Assembly: GCA_029260695.1 (NCBI GenBank)
Contig: JAJDCT010000309.1
Span: 1-8,092 of the forward strand
Length of the DNA: 8,092 nucleotides
DNA from: Phycisphaeraceae bacterium
GTDB lineage: Bacteria; Planctomycetota; Phycisphaerae; Phycisphaerales; Phycisphaeraceae
Reading direction: 5' to 3'
A program made the translations under genes and the position numbers. Shown here piece by piece: positions 6,069 to 8,092 of this stretch (positions are counted from its first letter, which is position 1; every line of letters begins with the position of its first letter). The notes under the pieces are model-generated. The model worked only from the letters and a program-made list of their open reading frames with translations, ran no database searches and had not been told where the DNA came from.

Positions 6069-6083
6069 GGGGCGGTCCGCCCC
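6069..6083. repeat. Perfect 15-bp GC palindrome upstream of rho
   Basis: GGGGCGG-T-CCGCCCC has seven-base arms around one base, 93-107 bases upstream of the rho start and beside an A/T-rich run (6084-6098) that could be part of its promoter. It could be a protein site or a tight structural element. In GC-rich DNA a chance origin is possible. Confidence 0.35.
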
Positions 6084-6376
6084 AACAAAAATAAATCCAA
6101 CGGGATGCGCCAGATCCCCAAAACCGGCCGCGGTCGGCCATGGGCTGCACTGACACAATGTCAATCACTTGGGAAACGCTCAGGACTCGGGCTTTCGCCC
6201 TTTCTCCGATGCCTGGGCTGTTTGGATATCCGGCGTTCGTGAGCCTTAATGACCCTACACCAGTCTCAATCTGGCATCCGCCGTGTTTCCTCCGGGTGGT
6301 GGCCTGTGCAGCTCATTAAAAAGCCTGCACGCCACGCCGTTCCCCCTCACGGTCCCTCAAAACACAAAATGCCGCT

Positions 6377-6457
6377 CAAATGGGACGGCCAGATTGTTCT
6401 GACGGTTCGGCCCGGACCTGTCAAAGGCGTCCGGCCGGATGGGAGATGCCCCATTTG
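6377..6457. other. Nested stem set, candidate structured RNA
   Basis: The outer arms CAAATGGG (6377-6384) and CCCATTTG (6450-6457) match exactly over 8 bp. Inside are a small hairpin CAGA-TTGT-TCTG (6390-6401) and a long stem CGGCCCGGAC (6408-6417) with GTCCGGCCG (6429-6437), nine pairs with one bulged C. Together they would form a three-way junction of 81 bases. A competing pairing, ATGGG (6439-6443) with CCCAT (6450-6454), would break the outer stem. The strand is not determined and no known RNA family is recognised. Confidence 0.3.
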
Positions 6458-6663
6458 TACCCCCTTCGGCCAAATCAAGCAAGGGGCCAAGCCCCACCCC
6501 AGCCTACAAACAAATAAACGCACTACCGACCGCCTGACAACACGCCCCAGGGCCGACCGATAACCTATAGCCACACATAAGCTGCCGGGGGAACCCCTCG
6601 CATGCACCCGCCGTATCTGTTATATCCAAACCGCTTGGTTTATCTACATGTGAGCACCTACTG

Positions 6664-7668
6664 ATGACGACTACCGGCGTTCTTCTGGTCTACTGCCTGT
6701 TGATCCTTCTGGCTTCACTCGCCGGCGGCCTGATCCCGCTGATCGTCAAGCTCACACACAAGCGGATGCAGTTGGCGATCAGCCTCGTCGCTGGGTTCAT
6801 GCTCGGCGTCGCCGTCCTGCACCTGCTGCCACACGCCCTGATGACGATCCAGCCCGGGCTAGCCGCGCGGTGGTTGATCGTCGGGCTGCTTGGGATGTTT
6901 TTTCTCGAACGCTTCTTCTGCTTCCACCACCACGACGCACCGCCGGAAAACCCCCCCGTCAACGACCAAGGCCAGGGCGATACCGAGCATTCCAAAGAAC
7001 ACACGCACAACCAAGCATGCGACCACACATGCGATCACCACGCAGCATCAACCCTGGGCGAAGCACAGGAACACCGCCTGGGCTGGGGCGGCGCAGCCGT
7101 CGGCTTAACTATCCACAGCATCATCGCAGGCGTCGCACTCTCCGCCGCGATGAGTTCGCAAACACTCGCCGACGCCCACGCATCCGGCAGCGGGGCCTGG
7201 CCCGGGATCGCGGTGTTTCTGGTCATCCTCCTGCATAAGCCGTTCGACTCACTCACCCTGGGCACACTCATGGCCGCCGGCGGCTGGCCCGTCGCGTCCC
7301 GGCACCTGGTCAACGCCCTCTTCGCGCTGGCCGTCCCCTTGGGCGCGCTGCTCTTTCAGTTAGGTCTCGCCACCACCCACCTGGAAGAAAACCACGCCGT
7401 CGGCGCCGCCGTCGCCTTCAGTGCCGGCGTCTTCCTGGTCGTCTCACTAAGCGACCTGCTCCCAGAACTGCAATTCCATCATCACGACCGCGGCAAGCTC
7501 TCCACCGCCCTGCTCCTGGGTGTCGCCATGGCTTGGGCCGCCAGCCACTTCGAAGCCAGCACTCACCAACACGGGCCTGAGGCAACCATGCCCGGTCTCC
7601 AGCAAGAACCACACGATCTAGCTGGCCCTCACGCCGCCCCCTCCACAACCGACCCGCACGAGCACTAG
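6664..7668 (+). CDS. ZIP-family divalent metal transporter
   Basis: A 334-residue inner-membrane protein of the ZIP family, which brings zinc or related divalent metals into the cytoplasm. About eight hydrophobic helices are seen: roughly 5-28, 36-58, 68-85, 141-162, 180-202, 212-236, 246-267 and 279-296. Between helices 3 and 4 lies a His-rich loop (HHH at 88-90, then EHTHNQACDHTCDHH to 126), the usual place for metal binding; a second His cluster is at 272-274 and the C-terminal tail is His-rich. Helix 4 carries HSIIAG (151-156) and helix 5 HKPFDS (191-196). His-Ser and His-Lys resemble the ZIP subgroup of human ZIP1-3, but the expected acidic residue of helix 4 is Ala155. ATG 6664 has only a weak GAG upstream. 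It is divergent from rho with no visible functional link. The metal cannot be named from sequence, zinc being the family default. Confidence 0.88.
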   Translation: MTTTGVLLVYCLLILLASLAGGLIPLIVKLTHKRMQLAISLVAGFMLGVAVLHLLPHALMTIQPGLAARWLIVGLLGMFFLERFFCFHHHDAPPENPPVNDQGQGDTEHSKEHTHNQACDHTCDHHAASTLGEAQEHRLGWGGAAVGLTIHSIIAGVALSAAMSSQTLADAHASGSGAWPGIAVFLVILLHKPFDSLTLGTLMAAGGWPVASRHLVNALFALAVPLGALLFQLGLATTHLEENHAVGAAVAFSAGVFLVVSLSDLLPELQFHHHDRGKLSTALLLGVAMAWAASHFEASTHQHGPEATMPGLQQEPHDLAGPHAAPSTTDPHEH

Positions 7669-7698
7669 GGGCTCATTACGACGAAAAATCCTTGTATT

Positions 7699-7712
7699 CT
7701 CAATAAATTGAG
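7699..7712. promoter_or_regulatory. 14-bp palindrome upstream of the surface-protein gene
   Basis: CTCAAT-AA-ATTGAG has exact six-base arms, in the most A/T-rich part of the 103-base gap after the ZIP gene and 60-73 bases before ATG 7772. No T-run follows, so it is not a terminator. It could be an operator of the downstream gene. No clear -35/-10 pair was found nearby. Confidence 0.3.
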
Positions 7713-7771
7713 GTAAGGTCAGGGATGTAAACCATTACACTCGCCCGTGGGTCGAGTGGAGAAAGCACCAA

Positions 7772-8092
7772 ATGATCTTTCGTGGCGCCAGTCCTACCAA
7801 ACCTATTTCCCACCTGACCGCCTCGGTTTTCGGGCCAAGTCCCCTAGGCGGGTCGGCTTATCGCACATCGCGGCGACGGCCTCGCTTGGGCCAATCAAAT
7901 CGCGGCGACATCACATTCGAACCACTCGAAGCACGCCTGCTGCTGGCGGCGGACCCGGTGGTTGCTCTCTTTTCCGATCTAACAGCCGTGAACGGGCTGA
8001 ACGCCATCCCCAGCGGGTCCGGTGAGTTTCACGCAGGCGGCGTCGTCTTTACAGACCTGACCAACGACGGCTACGCCGATATTTACAACCCC
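7772..8092 (+). CDS. Large surface/extracellular protein with LEPR-XLL-like N-terminus, 3' partial
   Basis: The first 107 residues of a protein that runs past the window. After a basic lead (RTSRRRPRLGQSNRGD, residues 31-46) comes ITFEPLEARLLLAADP (47-62), which matches the FEPLEARLLLSADP-type LEPR-XLL motif found near the N-terminus of large exported proteins, especially in planctomycetes. The segment GGVVFTDLTNDGYADIYN (89-106) looks like the opening of an FG-GAP/VCBS repeat, where Asp-x-Thr/Asn-x-Asp-Gly binds calcium in propeller-type surface proteins. The frame has no stop from 7772 to the end. ATG 7772 is preceded by GTGGAG with about a 10-base gap. The leader is not a classic signal peptide, which is normal for this class. 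The role is probably extracellular or cell-surface; the full architecture is out of view and the exact function is unknown. Confidence 0.75.
   Translation, partial: MIFRGASPTKPISHLTASVFGPSPLGGSAYRTSRRRPRLGQSNRGDITFEPLEARLLLAADPVVALFSDLTAVNGLNAIPSGSGEFHAGGVVFTDLTNDGYADIYNP

Larger units (their letters stand above)
5977..6663. other. Long divergent intergenic region between rho and the ZIP gene
   Basis: This stretch of 687 bases has no convincing gene. Open frames exist on both strands, but their products have biased composition (Arg/Pro/Gly), no recognisable domain and poor ribosome sites. The part nearest rho should be its 5' leader and carries hairpins at 6020-6041 and 6069-6083. An inverted repeat TGACA-CAA-TGTCA is at 6151-6163, a stem GTGCAG/CTGCAC at 6306-6330, a nested stem set at 6377-6457 and a short stem GGGGC-CAA-GCCCC at 6483-6495. 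The ZIP promoter should lie near the right end. No tRNA, SRP RNA, tmRNA, RNase P or known riboswitch core was recognised. Confidence 0.6.

Noticed and set aside
6159..6164. Exact TTGACA on the minus strand as a rho promoter -35
   Set aside because: At 17 or 18 bases downstream there is only ATGGCC or TGGCCG, which is not a believable -10; the hexamer is part of a small inverted repeat instead.
5979..6563. Two plus-strand open frames in the rho-ZIP gap (5979-6242 and 6249-6563)
   Set aside because: Low-complexity, basic products with no domain, no good ribosome site, and overlap with the expected rho leader and structured region.
6347..6607. Minus-strand 86-residue open frame upstream of rho
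   Set aside because: The product lacks any recognisable motif and its frame crosses the inverted repeats; no ribosome site was seen.
6618..6646. Zur-type operator upstream of the ZIP gene (TGTTATAT, then GGTTTAT)
   Set aside because: Only one half-site resembles a Zur box and no matching inverted half follows; the AAACC-GCTT-GGTTT stem is too short to interpret.

Overview
The window most likely comes from a high-GC member of the Planctomycetota, probably of the Phycisphaerae type. This is inferred from gene content, not from a database match. The pointers are a truncated surface protein at the right end with the FEPLEARLLLAAD (LEPR-XLL-like) N-terminal motif followed by an FG-GAP/VCBS-like segment, a ThiD2-ThiE fusion, a Rho factor without the usual N-terminal helical domain, and an envelope-glycan cassette with an orphan lipid-A-synthase N-terminal (LAB_N) membrane protein. 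Nothing resembles a phage, integrative element, insertion sequence or CRISPR array, and no tRNA or rRNA was recognised.

Layout. (1) Positions 2-3861, plus strand: a tightly packed probable operon of four genes. They are a GT83/PMT-like membrane glycosyltransferase (5' end outside the window), a GT2 polyprenyl-phosphate sugar synthase-like enzyme, a LAB_N membrane protein and a thiamine-phosphate synthase fusion. The junctions are a 4-base ATGA overlap, a 4-base GTGA overlap and a 1-base gap. The first three genes make a coherent lipid-linked sugar transfer pathway: GT2 charges a lipid carrier, the PMT-like enzyme transfers the sugar outside the membrane, and the LAB_N protein has an unknown role in the same membrane. 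The thiamine gene is the functional outlier. (2) Positions 3882-4607: an HxlR-family regulator on the minus strand, divergent from a tiny CPVC thioredoxin-like protein on the plus strand. The 141-base gap between them holds two TAC-N6-GTA inverted repeats and a perfect 17-bp palindrome, so this looks like a self-contained redox-responsive pair. A hairpin terminator follows the thioredoxin gene. (3) Positions 4690-5976, minus strand: transcription termination factor Rho with an intact motor domain, no N-terminal helical domain and a Gly/Gln/Lys-rich insertion in its RNA-binding domain. (4) Positions 5977-6663: 687 bases without a convincing gene. They hold the C-rich rho leader with hairpins and a nested stem set at 6377-6457 that could be a structured RNA. 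(5) Positions 6664-7668, plus: a ZIP-family metal transporter with a His-rich loop and tail. (6) Positions 7772-8092, plus: the start of the surface protein described above, running out of the window.

The least ordinary parts are the redox pair with its repeat-rich promoter region, the remodelled Rho, the ZIP transporter lacking the usual acidic residue of membrane helix 4, and the structured stretch between rho and the ZIP gene. No clearly new system can be claimed from sequence alone.
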